From positions 2,051,501 to 2,115,500 of the forward strand of contig CAUEEP010000727.1 of the NCBI GenBank assembly GCA_958450365.1: a DNA stretch of 64,000 nucleotides, read 5' to 3'. How positions within the stretch are numbered: position 1 is the stretch's first letter; the number at the start of each line of letters is the position of its first letter. This document shows, one piece after another, positions 54,286 to 64,000 of this stretch. Both the position numbers and the translations under genes were made by a program. The notes beneath the pieces were generated by a model that did no database searches, was not told where the DNA came from, and saw only the letters and a list, made by a program, of their open reading frames with translations. This DNA comes from Mesorhabditis belari (lineage: Eukaryota; Nematoda; Chromadorea; Rhabditida; Rhabditidae).

Positions 54286-56495
54286 TCATTTATCCTCTTC
54301 ATCCGGATTGTCACCAGTGACGTTAGCAGTTTGTTGCTTCTCGCGACGGTACTAAAATCATCTTTGTGTAAAAAAAAAGCAAATACAAAATACCTGTTCA
54401 TATTCGGAAGGCTTCAATTGAACAAATGACACCTCAAGTTTCTCGTCCACCTAAATTAGGTACATAAAATGTTCGGTAAAAATTTGAATCAACCTTGACG
54501 ACGGCCGCGAAATTCCAGAGATCCTCGTGATACCTCGCTGCACTGAACACTGTAATCAACAGACGACTAAAATGAAGCAAAGTCAAAGTTGAAAAAGCTA
54601 CAGAAGATTTTTTAAGCTTTCTAAACATAACTGGTATTTACTTTGCAAAGAAGGCGTATCCATATTCGACAACTTGGTGTGCTCTTATGATGAGATCGAT
54701 ATTCAACTGTTTGCACTTTGCCGCCACCGCATCTTCACCAAAAATATGCGACACGGCGCGAATCTTGTTAACCTGACAAAAAACAGTAAACTTTCACATG
54801 GCAGAAAAAAAACTTGAAATCCCTGAATTCCAGCTTCTGGATCCGCCCAAAGAAGATCTTGCGCCAGACCCCGCACGAACACGATTGGACGAACCAATTT
54901 GCGGATGTCGTCAAGGCTGTTCAAGTCGGGAGAAAGACCTAAACAACAAAAAGTTCTTTATTTAAGCTGAGTTTTACCTCCGTGCATGCAAAGAATTCGA
55001 TTGCTCACAACAGCGGCCAATGGCATCACGGCAAAAATCTCATTGAAATGATCGTACAAGATCTTCCAATCAGACCCCGAGCGAAAACGACTTCGACAAT
55101 CAGCGAGGAAGCCGTAAACTCTAGAAAAAGATGTGTACATATTATCATAAGTTCCATTACTTGTTGATGTTGGCAAGCTCGTGGTTTCCCCGCAGAAGAT
55201 AGACTTTTTTTGGGAACTCGATTCGCTAAATCTTTCGTTAAATGATCGGCACCAAGACACAGCACAACCAACCATTGCCAGCAGAAGAAGAATCACCTAA
55301 AATGAAAAATTTGTAGAACAAAATGAAGCCGAACCTCTAGCGAATGTCGTCCACGATCAACGTAATCTCCAAGAAATAAATACTTCCTGTAAAGAAAAAG
55401 TTGTAACTTTTCTAGATAAACCCTTACTTTCTGAATGGAAGTCCACAAGAGTTAAAGATTCGGAAGAGATCCCCATATTGGCCGTGTATGTCCCCGCAAA
55501 TGTTGACGGGCGCGTTCAATTCAAGAAGTGGAGAAGTCTTCAGGAAAGCGAACTAAAATAAAAAAGTTTAGGAAAAATCTGTGTAATCTTTAGTATTAGA
55601 CATCAAGCTATGAAGATCGACTAAATCATGTTTAGCTCAAAATGTTACCTTGGCCATGTCAAGAATTGCGTGCACTTGTTCGAGATCGTATTCCATTTTT
55701 CGGCTTCCTTCCAAAAGGTGTTTCTTGATGAAGTCCTAAAATCAAAAATTAGTGACAGGATACGCCATTTTATGTTTTCAAGTTAAATTTAAAGTCCCAT
55801 GTGCACAATCTATAAAACAACAAAAATATCAAGCTTTATCAAAAAAAACCAACCCTCAAGTTGATCTTCTTTGCCGCGGCCGTGGCTTTCACTTCAGAAT
55901 CTGCCAACAATTTCGCTTGATCAATGGTCGGTGGCGGTAATGGAGCTGCAAGTTTCTAAAAGGAGACGATTTAAAAACTCTAGTCATAAATCTCCAACCG
56001 GTTTAACTTCAGCAGCTGGTTGTTCCTCCTTTGTCGAAGTTGATGTACCAGCTAAACCGAAATTTGCCAAGAAATAGAAACAAGATCGCATACTTTTTGA
56101 GGCCCCTTTCGTCATTTTTTCCGAATGCTTCATGTCTTTTGCAGGTTTAGCTTGCCAGGAATGTTTCTAAATACAATAAGATCAAAACGATGCTAACGGT
56201 TAATTTAGCAACTTTACAAGTAGCAAACGTTATCGAAACCCTACTGAAAGCATCACCAATCAAATATTGCCGATTAACGCAGAAGTTCAAAAATTTCGAA
56301 AGAAACACTTGGAAAATGAGGGCCAAAGCTCGTCAAACCATCTCCCAATGCACAGTTTTCACAGAACCAACACAAAAGCCTCCCACTCACCGCCTTTTCA
56401 TCCTTCGCATCAACTTTTGGCGAGTCGATCTTCGATTTCTCCCCATCGTTGTAGCCTTTCGCGTTCTTTTGTGGCTCGACTCCTTTAAAATCCAT
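54286..56495 (-). CDS. PP1-like serine/threonine protein phosphatase, divergent
   Basis: Metallophosphatase of the PPP family that removes phosphate from Ser/Thr. Fifteen minus-strand exons: 56391-56495, 56094-56166, 55999-56051, 55854-55955, 55649-55735, 55428-55552, 55335-55386, 55273-55296, 55161-55225, 54978-55120, 54814-54938, 54642-54772, 54494-54566, 54394-54450, 54286-54351; about 426 residues. All catalytic signatures are present: [32 protein letters not shown] and [13 protein letters not shown], so an active site is expected. It departs from PP1 in three ways: a Lys/Ala/Pro-rich N-terminal extension of roughly 120 residues, replacement of the usual WGENDRG loop by a shortened FQVNKIRA, and [11 protein letters not shown] in place of SAPNYCGEFDN. 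Nematodes carry many such diverged PP1 relatives, often germline-expressed (family knowledge). Intron acceptors here are mostly TTTTAG. Confidence 0.9.
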
Positions 56496-57617
56496 TTGAT
56501 GAGCGGTAAACTAGACAAAAACGTTAACTTAAAATCAAATTAACCTCAAAAACTCACCTTATTTCAGCCAAATTGAAAATGAGCCGGAAGAAGTCGAAGA
56601 GAAAATGGGAAATGCTTTTTTGATTTGCGACTTCAGCGAATATGGAAAAATTTCGCATACAAATGTATTCGTTTAAGTGTAAATTTTGCATTGTCTCCTC
56701 GTTTTATTGTGTTTTTGATCTAAAAAGAGTATGCTGTTTTTCTTGACATGATTCATACGTTTTACTTACATACAGAGTATCTGTGCCATTGTTAAACCTT
56801 GAAGAAGCTACGACAAGAAATCGAAAGCTCTGAAATTTTTCATGAGAAAAAAAATCAAACCCTTTTCTCCGTTCTACGATCTAGGAATTGCCAGAAATTT
56901 TATTTTATATTTTATTTTATAAATTTTGTTCTAATTCAAACTTTAAATCAACTGTTTACTTTTTGGCTCACACTAATTTTTAGTGAAGTTTTATTTGTAG
57001 CTTTTTCGCATTCGCTCGTATTTTACAAGAGATCGAGGCGATTTGTGTGATCAAAAAACGTTTAGTGAAGTGAGGGGAAAATGCTGAGGGTACCCAAAAT
57101 TCGAAAATGATTGTGGGAATGTTTTGATGCGGCTTTTTGAGTGAATTTTGCGAGTGGGCACAAATGGGAACAAGGCGTATGTCCCGAATTAGAAACAACC
57201 CACAAAATTAGCCGATTTCGTCGAATCCACCCCAACCACGACAAGCGATAAGACCCAGTTTTACAATATTTCAAAATATAAAGGTGTTTAGCTCAGCCAA
57301 CAAGACTTGAATTTAACTCGAGCGAGTCGGTTTAGAGCGTGGCTCGGCTACGTTAACCCGTATCCATTTAGTTTACTGTAGTCTACCGTAGTCGTTAGAA
57401 TTGCTGCAACAGTGACCAATTACTTTAGATATAACGCCTAAATAAAGGCCGGATTACGGTAGCTGGAGCGTACTATAGGAACGCCTATACGAAACGGTTT
57501 TGACAATATATTGAAAAGCTTTCAAATTCATCAATAAAACGAAATTCAGCCTTACTTTACGTATCTTTGAGTTATCCATTTTTTGTTCTTATTTGACTTT
57601 TTTTTGATTTATTCAAA

Positions 57618-57955
57618 GTTAATCCCACGGTTAGTTCAAGGAGAGGTTCTTTCGTTTTAGAAATTCCAGTCACCTCCAATAAGTTTGTTTATAACTCTTT
57701 TCCAATAAGAACTGCCCGAATTTGGAATCGACTTCCCAGAGTTTTGAGAGAGTCCAATAGTCTTGAAACCTTTAAATTATCTGTAGATGTCTGTCTTGGA
57801 GCTCTAGTGGTTCCTAGACGCTATCTGTGCTACCATATATTATATCGTTTGCTTTTATCGGCCCTTTTCGTGTTATGTGTATGATTCATGTTTTTATTTA
57901 AATCTAGCGCACTTTATCTCAGGTCCTGAATAAATTTTTTATATTTACCTTAAAT
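57618..57955 (+). mobile_element. Non-LTR retrotransposon 3' scrap
   Basis: The plus strand encodes a reverse-transcriptase C-terminus, RRGSFVLEIP...NSFPIRTARIWNRLPRVLRE, then SLETFKLSV, stopping at 57892-57894. It shares the RxGSF..IP....NSFP.R.AR.WN.LP pattern with 43023-43390, so both come from related elements. It is cut off on the right by MITE A. Confidence 0.75.
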
Positions 57956-58216
57956 ACTGTAATAGTACCCCACCCCCGTCGTACACTTTTGCGTAGTCGC
58001 AAAAGTTTTTTAGTATTTCATTTTTTTCAAAGCACCCGTACTTTCAAAAAATGCGTCTTTGGTATCAAAAAATAGCTGAAATTCAGGGCTATTTTTTGAT
58101 ACCTAAACGCGCATTGTAGCATAAACCAGTGTCGAGAAAAACTCGTTCAAAGCTAGACTACGCAACACTCCGCACCGTCATTATGGGGGTGGGGCACTAT
58201 TACAGTATTTACGGTA
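57956..58216. mobile_element. MITE A, copy 2
   Basis: Near-identical to 11419-11687: ends TACCTTAAATACTGTAATAG and CTATTACAGTATTTACGGTA, the same internal hairpin and the conserved GACTACGCAACACTCCGCAC segment. The high similarity of the two copies suggests fairly recent activity. Confidence 0.9.
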
Positions 58217-58702
58217 ACTATTTCCAAATCTTTTTCTTTTCAAATTTTCCAAACCCTTCTCCAATCTAACACCTCACTAATCTATCCAATCTTGATCTGA
58301 TCATTCTTTTTGTGTAAAAGAAAATGCTTACAATTCTCTAATTGTTCCGTGGAAAGAGCTGTCAGTGAAAAACGCCGGAAATTATATTAATGTTTGATTT
58401 CCGGCGAAATTCAATTTTACACGAAAAAACAGTTTCTAGGAATTGGTTAAAAAAAGAGTGTCATTTTGGCGTGAATTCGGTTTTATTGGAGAGTTGTGTC
58501 TTTTTCCAATTGAATCCCGAAAACAAATTTTCAATCATCAAATAGCACCATTCACAGTTTTGAGTCTAAAATTTTGATTTCGAGACAATATCTCAATCTT
58601 GCATCTAGGCATTCCCATTTTCTCCAAAAAGCAAATAGCGAGGCCTTTAAACAAAACTTTAGGCCTTGAGAAGCTTTCAAAATCTTGACAATCTTGACAA
58701 CA

Positions 58703-61614
58703 ATGTCTCTGCACTACATGCTTTGCTTGTTAATCGCATGGGTGATGATCACGATGCTCTGCTGTAATTTCTTCGTCTCACTGATCTTTGTCAAGGTTTT
58801 ATTTTAGCTATTATTTCGATTAAAATATTAGATAAGTTTGTTGATCAAGGAATAAGTTTCTTGATCGACGATTAACGATTCCAGGGTGGTTTCCTGAAAG
58901 AAGCGGCTCCAATCTACTCGATAATTTTCTACAATATTTGCGTGGGTACTTGTCAACTCGTCACCCATATTTTCACGCTTTTGCCCGCGATTTTCCCAAG
59001 AGAGAATATTTTCGATTTGTACACGATCGGTCATTACGTGCACTCTGTGTGGATTTTGAGTCTTTGGTATGCCGCCTCGTATGTTCATATATTGATGGCC
59101 GCTAATCGGTATGTAAAAAAAGCTACAAAGCTACAAAGCTACGAGCTACAAGCTACAAAGCTACGAGCTACAAAGCTACAAAGCTACAAGCTACAAAGCT
59201 ACAAGCTACAAAGCTACAAGCTACAAGCTACAAAGCTACGAGCTACAAAGCTACGAGCTACAAAGCTACAAAGCTACAAAGCTACAAAGCTACAAGCTAC
59301 AAGCTACAAGCTACAAGCTACAAAGCTACGAGCTACAAAGCTACGAGCTACAAAGCTACGAGCTACAAAGCTACAAAAAGCATTTTTGTTCGTCATTTTT
59401 TGTAGTTTATAGTGTTCATGTCTTTTTCAGCATCTCGGTCTTCGTTTTGCCGCGTTTCGCTCGCCAGTTGACGCTTCGAAACGTGAAAATCGCTCTGGTG
59501 TTCATCTCGATTCTATCGATCAGCACCTCGATTTACACACAATTGTTGACCCCATGTTGCCGGTTAGTGAAATGCGGGGACTAGGGGAGAAAAATTCTAT
59601 AAAATAACGCAAAAACGAGCTTTGCAAGTCTACTAAAGCAGTCCTTTTTGAACGATTTGATCTCTAGCTCACTCCAGCTGAACAATGATCACTTTCCGTA
59701 GCTTGAGACTCGAGATTTCCCCATTATTCCCTCACAATTAGAATTGTAAAATCTGACGGAGAATTCGATTTATTTACTTCAGTCCCGACAAATTGAGTTC
59801 ACGAATATTTCTCGGCAAAAAACTCGATTCCACATAAAACTCATTGAACCAAGAGTAATAGGAAAAAGCTAACCGATCAAAAAACACAATAAAGGGAAGC
59901 ACCCTATAGCCGACGCGTATGACAGATGACAAGCGATTGTGCGAGCACACAGAGAACATCTTCTTTAACAAAGAACACCTTTTGCTTTGTAGATGGCACA
60001 AAAAGAAGATTCAGAGATTCAGCTGTAAATTTGTACCAAGCGGGTTTTCGGGGTCGGGCAATCGATTGGAGCTATTCTTTTTAGCCTGATCTACTGTACA
60101 AGTCATTTTTGAGAAAGCAGTAAATGCAGATAATTTCAGAGAGTCGGCGGCAAAGATCAAAGGGGGATTTTAAATCTTTAGCTTTTCTAAATGTAAGAAT
60201 TGCAGAGTAAAATTGTTCACAAAGCTTAGCTTTATAAATTGATATTGAATTGAATTGAATTGAATAATTGAATTGAATTGAAAACCTCTGCTCGTAATTG
60301 AATTACGAGCAGAGGTATCAAGCCAGCCGGACAAGTCAGCAGTTAATTTGAAATGAATAAAATCTTTTTTTTCAGATTATATATGGAACAAGCCACCTAC
60401 AGTTACAATTATCTTCCGACAAGGCCCGGTCGAAATATGACAAAGAATATCTCGAAATATTTCATCGATATGCCAATCGAGAGCACTGTTACCGGATTCT
60501 GTATCATTTCGTATGCATTTGTGAGGAGTTTCTGGGAATATCTTGAAGAATTGAAGATTTCAGATCTGTTTCTACATCAATAAGATGCAACGGAAACAAA
60601 ATGATGGAGATAAAAAGGAGAAGAAAATGATGAGGAAGGAGATTATGTGAGTATGGTAGGATATAGGATATGGCTGTGTTAGTACTGCAATGTATACTGT
60701 CGCAGATACCTGTAGTAGTGTAGATAGTATTGCAGTGTAGTGTTTAGTAGTGGGTTGAATACCGTAGGAGTACTTTATGAGTACTGTAGATTCTAAAGCA
60801 TTTCCAAATTCCGCTTTGTACTTTGTTGCTTTAGCTTTTGTTGCTTCTGACAGACTACTAGAAAAGAGGAAACAACTCTTTTCTAGTAGTCTGTTAGATA
60901 GTGTGCGTTTCGAAAGCCAAAGTACGCTTAACGTTTATTAAAGTTTATTATCAAATTCTCCATTCATCAAATTCTCCAATCTGATTTCAGGTGTTGTGTG
61001 CAATGCTTTTTAACTTGCGCTTTCTACACATTCACCTGGTTTTCCGTGCATTTCTTCCCATCGCTTGGGTTAGTTAGAAAATCGTGTTAGAAAAGTCGAA
61101 TAGCCAAAATATGAAAAACAATCCTTTTCTTTTAGTTTTACCACAATGGAACCATACGCATCAATCTCTCTCGTTTACATGCTCGATTGTGGAATGAATG
61201 CTGTCATCATGTTGCTCAATAATGAAGAGGTAAAAGAGAATGAGAACGTTTAACCAAAGGGTTTTTTTTTTGCCTATTATCTTTAGAGTACTTTGTGCTC
61301 GAAAATTATAAACCCACCCACCCTTTCTGGTGCACTGAATTCCCTGGAACTAACATTGTTACAGAGAGAACGAAGAGAAAACGAATTGAGAAACCCATCC
61401 CTTCTAGTGCCTTAGAAGGGATGGGTTTTCAATTCTTGAGCATAAAGTACACCTGTACAACTTGAGTCCTTTATAGGTTCGCCGGAAAGCAGCTCGTTTA
61501 CACTTCGTTAGTGGTGGATACACGATCGAACCGACGAACATCTCAACAGCGAAGGAGATCTCATCCACAAATCGACCCCCACCATCCGGCACATCGAACA
61601 AATCGACTAACTGA
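58703..61614 (+). CDS. 7TM chemoreceptor-like GPCR (serpentine receptor, possibly class X)
   Basis: Probable G-protein-coupled receptor of the nematode chemoreceptor kind. Eight in-phase exons: 58703-58795, 58885-59108, 59431-59562, 60376-60520, 60564-60646, 60991-61068, 61136-61229, 61477-61614; about 328 residues. Hydrophobic segments include LLIAWVMITMLCC, IYSIIFYNICVGTCQL, SVWILSLWYAASYVHILMA, VKIALVFISILSISTSIY, TGFCIISYAF, CAFYTFTWFSVHFF and SLVYMLDCGMNAVIML. AANR after the third helix occupies the DRY-like position, as in SRX-type receptors. A basic third loop (NKMQRKQNDGDKKEKK) and a Ser/Thr-rich tail follow. The class assignment is tentative: the fold is clear, the family name is from memory. 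Intron 2 holds a minisatellite and intron 7 a foldback element. Confidence 0.75.
59119..59378. repeat. Minisatellite, AGCTACAAAGCTAC(G/A)
   Basis: About 260 bp of AGCTACAA and AGCTACGA units filling most of receptor intron 2. Confidence 0.92.
61289..61450. mobile_element. Foldback element with TACTTTGTGCTC ends
   Basis: Outer ends TACTTTGTGCTCGA and TTGAGCATAAAGTA pair. An inner hairpin AACCCATCCCTTCTAG / AGAAGGGATGGGTT lies near 61388-61430. It lies in receptor intron 7 and shares its ends with 19177-19258. Confidence 0.7.
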
Positions 61615-61633
61615 GGAACAAGTCATGAAAATA

Positions 61634-61639
61634 TTTATT
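61634..61639 (-). promoter_or_regulatory. Poly(A) signal of the Ras-like gene
   Basis: AATAAA on the minus strand about 28 bases past the stop. Confidence 0.6.
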
Positions 61640-61654
61640 TCTTTTTTTTGTATA

Positions 61655-61660
61655 AATAAA
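61655..61660 (+). promoter_or_regulatory. Poly(A) signal of the receptor gene
   Basis: AATAAA on the plus strand, 41 bases past the receptor stop and only seven bases from the stop of the opposing Ras-like gene, so the two 3' ends should overlap. Confidence 0.6.
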
Positions 61661-61666
61661 TCATAA

Positions 61667-63500
61667 TCACATAAAGCAACACCACGATTCTTTCTTCCGA
61701 ATATACCACTGATCGGGATGAGGGCCGGCCATTGGAAGGATTGCACCCTAAAATCGATCGTAGATTTCGATCGTAATCCTAGATTTCCCCCAATTTCTCT
61801 CACTTTTCCATTCAATGTATTCGTTGATCGATTTCTGTCCTGATTCTTCAAATATCTCATCTGAGCGACTAGCTCGTCAAAAATTTCCACAATATTGATG
61901 TTGTGTTTTGCGGAAACCTCTGCGAACGAGCATTGCACCTATCATAATAATAGCTTTCAAACTTAAATCGGCTTTGATTGTATCCTATAAGTTCAATAGA
62001 CTCAATAGACTCAATAGATGTCAATTGAAGTTCATCCTAAGTTGTTTAAAGGCCAATTTTTCTGTCAAACCTAGCTAGGCCTAGCTTACGAGTCTCTGAG
62101 TTCAGAAGCTAGACGTGTTGCCTGGATTGTACACTCATGGTCTGCTTGGAATATCCCCTAAGGCAGAAGCCTGGGGATATTCCAAGCAGACCGCTTTATA
62201 TTCGCTTTACCAGTACATGTCTGTTAGAAGTTAAGCTCTTGATTTCTGGCCTGGTTAGGATCTAGTTAGAAGTTGTTGTTGTTTTTGTTGTTTTAAACCT
62301 GTGCCGAGAGTTGAGCTCCATCATCATGATCAATCTCTCGTTTCGCCGAATCACACTGCGCTCCCACTAGCATTCGAGCGATCTGGAAACTTAATGATTG
62401 AAATTTTTCCATTGAAATTTCTCCATTCAAATTACTCCATTCAAATTTGTCCATTCAATTACCCCAATCGGTCCCCGAATCGAGGCAATCCTCGAGAAAA
62501 GTTGATAGATTTGAGAAAAGGATCGAGCATCGGAAATCGAGTAGACGAGAAGGAAAGCGTCAGCTGATTCAATGTATCGATCCAACATCCCCGGGAAGTG
62601 TTCCTGCATAAAATTTTAGTTAAAAAATTGAAATTTACAGAAAAAAATATTAAGTTTATCGTTATTCAGACTCATTTAAAAATTGTCATTTCTTTTCTTT
62701 TCTTTTCTTTTCACTCACTTTCCCAGCCGTATCAACAATCTCCAAATCCACATGTGCTCCTCCACAAAAGAACGATTTCTTGTAGGTTTCCTCAATTGTC
62801 GGATCGTATACTTCCACATAATTATTGTAAACGAATTGATGAACCTAAAAGGAAAAGTTTTCGGATCATTGAATATAGTAATGTACAGTACTGGACAATG
62901 AAATATCATATTTGAAAAAAGATCGTCACTTTCGCGCGTCTGTAACTCCCATGTCTTTACCGTATTTCTAAATATTAATATTACCATTGTGTAGCCCTTG
63001 AAAAGAGCTTTCAGAAAATGTATAACACTAATAGTTTAAGCTTAAAGATAAAAAAGTTACAGCCGTGCGAACGTGACGATCATTTTTCAAATATCATATT
63101 TCATTGTCCAATAATGTATAGGTTGCTATAGATTGCTTTTATATCATTTTTCAAGTCAAGCCAAGGCTTGAAAGCCTGATCATTGCTTTAGCTTGAGGAT
63201 CTAATCTTGAGGAAAATTTCCAGACTAGATCATGGGCCAAGCCCAGGGCTTTCGTCTTGTCTGGCTTGACATTCACTCTGAACTAGCTTTAATCTAATCT
63301 GTTCTTGTTCTAGATCTAATCTGACTATTCATGGTTATAGGCTTCCAAAATCTGAACTTGACTTGAACTAACTAGTGACCTTTTGAAACCTTTGAAACAA
63401 TCTGAACTGTGAACGATAATCTAGTCACTTGAAAACTCACAATCGTTGTTTTGCCCACTCCTGCCGGTCCGATCACCGCCACTTTGTACTTTTCTTTCAT
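61667..63500 (-). CDS. Atypical Ras-family small GTPase with CaaX tail
   Basis: Membrane-anchored Ras-like G protein. Six minus-strand exons: 63441-63500, 62719-62844, 62463-62603, 62299-62382, 61804-61938, 61667-61747; all phases fit, about 208 residues. The core is Ras-like: P-loop GPAGVGKT (residues 10-17), effector region YDPTIEE, DTAGK, FLLVYSISD and EVSAK. The protein ends WCCFM, giving a CaaX box CCFM for prenylation. Three nucleotide-handling positions differ from Ras: Ala at the place of Gly12, Lys at the place of Gln61, and AQCD at the place of NKCD. The start was chosen at the ATG giving MKEKYKVAVIG; an acceptor (TTTTCAG) sits just upstream, so a 5' exon may exist. I could not place it in a named subfamily. 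Intron 1 holds a Tc1-like MITE. Confidence 0.85.
62884..63118. mobile_element. Tc1-like MITE
   Basis: Left end ACTGGACAATGAAATATCAT and right end ATATTTCATTGTCCA are inverted copies. Both arms continue inward through CGTCAC...GTAAC over about 60 bp, and TA lies at both borders. It sits in intron 1 of the Ras-like gene. Confidence 0.85.
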
Positions 63501-64000
63501 CGCACTGAAAATAATAACTCAAATTTCTTCCTCATAAGCTTTCATAATTTGTGTTGTTCACTACATGTGGTCTATCAACTTTTTTTTCGATTCTCGTCTT
63601 GAAAAGGGTGAGTAAATGGCTTTAAGCCACCATCATAAGCATTGTGTGAAGAAAAAAAGGGGAAAAGGGAAAAAGGAAAAGAGTAAATGGATGTATGTTC
63701 ACCCAAAAAAACAACAATTTTCGGTTTTACGATTCTGTTGAAAGTCAAAGGGTCAATCGGATGGATTAATGGATTAAAAGAGACATCCATTAGACATCCG
63801 ATCGAATCATCGAATAAAAAAAAAATACCGACTGGGGCTACCAGTGGTGAATTTATCGCATACACGAAATATATCAATCACAATACAACGACACACACAA
63901 TACTAGGCTATATCTTAGCTTAACCCACGTCATGACAGACGGCTCCCTAACTCTAAGCTCAATGGGGAACTAAATAGCTTTTTTGGTGGTGAAGGGAAGA
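63501..64000. other. 5' flank of the Ras-like gene
   Basis: Promoter or 5' UTR region. No supported gene; the plus-strand and minus-strand frames at 63575-63923 lack recognisable features. Confidence 0.5.

Larger units (their letters stand above)
56496..58702. other. Intergenic between phosphatase and 7TM genes
   Basis: Phosphatase promoter region, then AT-rich sequence without supported genes, a non-LTR retrotransposon scrap (57618-57955), MITE A copy 2 (57956-58216) and the receptor promoter. Confidence 0.6.

Noticed and set aside
59100..59412. 156-codon frame running from the receptor exon into Tyr/Lys/Leu repeats
   Set aside because: The real exon ends at 59108; the rest is an intronic minisatellite.

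Overview
The window looks like nuclear DNA of a nematode, most likely a rhabditid (clade V). It is AT-rich, and its genes are cut into many short exons separated by introns that are often only 40-60 bp. The proteins have nematode character: a chondroitin-proteoglycan (CPG) type secreted protein, an expanded PP1-like phosphatase, a chemoreceptor-like 7TM protein, and clear counterparts of tes-1 and eps-8. Splice acceptors end in TTTTAG about as often as TTTCAG. I cannot name the species. All gene models were spliced by eye from GT/AG sites, reading-phase continuity and remembered family motifs, with no database search.

Layout. 1-7196: gene-poor, holding dispersed repeats, a purine tract, two foldback transposons and minisatellites. 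7197-12189 (+): a testin homologue (tes-1; PET plus three LIM domains) in 19 exons; its last intron holds two MITEs back to back. 13936-21108 (+): a full-length V-ATPase subunit a in 27 exons. A small secreted CPG-3-like gene lies on the opposite strand (15334-16725) wholly inside intron 9 of the V-ATPase gene. 22519-41258 (-): eps-8 (PTB, SH3, C-terminal actin-capping domain), about 27 exons with very large repeat-filled introns; a second, short-isoform stop is visible. 41259-50137: the 5' region of eps-8, holding a non-LTR retrotransposon scrap, an inverted copy of one eps-8 exon bounded by 87-bp direct repeats, and a GC-rich block. 50138-52802 (-): an SLC35A-type nucleotide-sugar transporter. 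54286-56495 (-): a divergent PP1-like protein phosphatase. 58703-61614 (+): a 7TM chemoreceptor-like protein. 61667-63500 (-): an atypical Ras-like GTPase with a CaaX tail, convergent with the receptor gene.

Functional links. TES-1 and EPS-8 both act on actin at junctions or apical membranes. The V-ATPase subunit, nucleotide-sugar transporter and CPG-like protein belong to endomembrane and secreted-glycan biology. These are ordinary neighbours in a eukaryotic genome, not an operon or cassette. I see no defence system, CRISPR array or prokaryotic system.

The most interesting signals are: the inverted exon copy inside an 87-bp duplication; the Ras-like protein with altered residues at positions equivalent to G12, Q61 and N116/K117; the nested CPG gene and a second scrap of it upstream of its host; a MITE group sharing GGG-starting ends and 8-bp target duplications; and an apparent one-base frameshift in eps-8 at a homopolymer.
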